Below are positions 8,163 through 8,708 of a DNA stretch of 8,708 nucleotides, in pieces (the first letter of the stretch is position 1; every line of letters begins with the position of its first letter). Origin of the DNA: an uncultured Bacteroides sp. (GTDB lineage Bacteria > Bacteroidota > Bacteroidia > Bacteroidales > Bacteroidaceae). A program made the position numbers and the translations under genes. The notes under the pieces were generated by a model that saw only the letters and a program-made list of their open reading frames with translations, ran no database searches and was not told the origin of the DNA. The stretch lies in NCBI GenBank assembly GCA_934716785.1, contig CAKUYM010000175.1, positions 1 through 8,708 of the forward strand, given 5' to 3'.

Positions 8163-8514
8163 TATATAATAAAAAATATTTTTATATGTGTCTTGATTAA
8201 GCATTTAGTTATTAAAACAACATTATACTATAATTTTCTAAAATACAACAACTTACAACCAAATACACAAAACAGCTTATAATACACAAAACAGCTTATA
8301 CTAATCTTTCAATTATAAGATTTATTTTATATAAGGTATTAATACCATTGAAGCGATGTAATCTCAAAATTAATTTCGAAATCTTTCATTACACCTATTA
8401 ATAAAAAAATTAATTAATAAATCCCCAATATGATCTATGCAACGCTTTATTCTCCTCCTTCATTTATCAAACAAATAGTCCGCTGATAATCAAGTATCAT
8501 GCTACTATAAGATA
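8163..8514. other. AT-rich intergenic region without a gene
   Basis: No open frame of credible length or composition was found on either strand. Besides the 19-bp tandem repeat, it contains a 12-bp palindrome GGTATTAATACC (8335-8346) and a 10-bp palindrome ATTTCGAAAT (8373-8382). A perfect minus-strand AAGGAGG (8460 down to 8454) sits inside a 17-residue open frame (8410-8463). None of these can be assigned a function from sequence alone. Confidence 0.6.
8262..8299. repeat. Perfect 2 x 19-bp tandem repeat upstream of the operon promoter
   Basis: Two identical, directly adjacent copies of AATACACAAAACAGCTTAT (8262-8280 and 8281-8299); the match ends after one further base. The pair is centred about 120 bp upstream of the -33 element. 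Direct repeats spaced by about two helical turns are the usual target shape of AraC-type regulators, including Bacteroides hybrid two-component systems. A regulator-binding role is inferred; simple slippage duplication is the alternative. Confidence 0.85.
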
Positions 8515-8613
8515 ATTGCCCTTCACCGGTTTCACCTACTCTCGAAATGCCGATGAATAAGGCAATAGCGGGTGAAGGGAAGGGGGGTGAAACCGGGCAT
8601 AATCGGTTTCACC
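8515..8613 (+). other. Alternative-pairing hairpin module, attenuator-like
   Basis: The 10-mer CGGTTTCACC occurs twice (8527-8536 and 8604-8613), with its exact complement GGTGAAACCG between them (8586-8595). The middle arm can therefore pair either with the upstream copy (11 bp, 8526-8536 with 8586-8596) or with the downstream copy, which makes the terminator. A third stem pairs CCCTTCACC (8519-8527) with GGTGAAGGG (8571-8579) and competes with, or knots into, the first. ATTGCC (8515-8520) can also pair with GGCAAT (8561-8566), and a small TGCC/GGCA hairpin lies at 8548-8564. This is the arrangement of an antiterminator/terminator leader on the plus strand. A dispersed Bacteroides intergenic repeat would also explain it. 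Confidence 0.45.
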
Positions 8614-8622
8614 TTGTTTTTT
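8586..8622 (+). terminator. Rho-independent terminator, plus strand
   Basis: A perfect 10-bp GC-rich stem (GGTGAAACCG 8586-8595; CGGTTTCACC 8604-8613) with an 8-nt loop is followed directly by TTGTTTTTT (8614-8622). On the minus strand the hairpin is followed by C-rich DNA, so it should work only for plus-strand transcription. No plus-strand gene lies to its left, so it either ends a small RNA or stray transcript or works as an attenuator ahead of a gene beyond the right edge. Confidence 0.65.
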
Positions 8623-8647
8623 CAAAATATCCCTTGAGCAAAAACAA

Positions 8648-8706
8648 ATATCATTATAGCTAATCCGGATATCATTATAGCTAATGGAAATATGGTTATA
8701 GCAAAT
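8648..8706. repeat. 21-bp-period tandem repeat reaching the right edge
   Basis: ATATCATTATAGCTAAT occurs at 8648-8664 and identically at 8669-8685, with a third copy at 8690-8706 matching 14 of 17 positions. The period is exactly 21 bp, with variable 4-bp spacers (CCGG, GGAA). A weak, partial fourth copy may lie at 8627-8643 (ATATC..T..AGC.AA). The array may continue outside the window. The period equals two helical turns and also seven codons; some frames are open through it on both strands, but none has a convincing start or codon bias. Confidence 0.85.
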
Positions 8707-8708
8707 GC

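Noticed and set aside
8335..8346. Palindrome GGTATTAATACC as an operator
   Set aside because: Perfect but mostly A/T in low-complexity DNA and about 175 bp upstream of the -33 box; I have no link to a regulator.
8365..8372. Second -7-like box (TAATTTTG on the minus strand)
   Set aside because: No TTG/TTTG element at 18-20 bp upstream, so it is not supported as a promoter.
8410..8463. 17-residue minus-strand frame (MKEENKALHRSYWGFIN) with an AAGGAGG sequence
   Set aside because: The AAGGAGG lies inside the frame, not before the start; there is no promoter, and it is too short to separate from chance.
8648..8706. CRISPR array
   Set aside because: The units are directly adjacent with 4-bp spacers; there are no 30-bp-range unique spacers and no cas genes.

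Overview
The window looks like a polysaccharide-utilisation-type locus from a gut Bacteroides or close relative (Bacteroidota). The reasons are a SusC/SusD outer-membrane pair, two lipoproteins besides SusD, a Bacteroidota-type promoter (TTG, 19 bp, TATATTTG), AT-rich intergenic DNA and a near absence of strong Shine-Dalgarno sites.

All five genes lie on the minus strand and are read from right to left: an AGE/RnBP-type N-acylglucosamine 2-epimerase (6769-7932); a DUF4434-like TIM-barrel lipoprotein (5670-6740); SusC (2501-5647); SusD (858-2489); and a DUF5018-like lipoprotein cut by the left edge (1-841). The gaps are 28, 22, 11 and 16 bp with no terminator between genes, so this is very probably one operon. 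No other gene was accepted; open frames on the plus strand are antisense shadows.

The right-hand 776 bp (7933-8708) are noncoding as far as I can see. From the operon outward they hold a leader of about 195 nt with a 12-bp AGAAACGTTTCT palindrome, the probable operon promoter (8133-8162), a perfect 2 x 19-bp tandem repeat (8262-8299), an intrinsic terminator on the plus strand (8586-8622) whose 5' arm can also pair with an upstream segment, and a 21-bp-period tandem repeat that reaches the right edge (8648-8706).

Working model: the DUF5018-like lipoprotein and SusD capture a glycan at the surface and SusC imports it with TonB energy. The DUF4434 protein, the only candidate glycosidase here, trims it in the periplasm or at the membrane, and the cytoplasmic epimerase interconverts ManNAc and GlcNAc (or a similar pair). 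This suggests an N-acetylmannosamine-yielding glycan such as sialoglycans, but no sialidase, sialate lyase or other identifiable depolymerase is present, so the substrate remains open. The most interesting parts are the DUF4434 protein, whose eight barrel strands and two conserved-looking glutamates fit a retaining glycosidase of clan GH-A type, and the switch-like hairpins and tandem repeats upstream of the operon.
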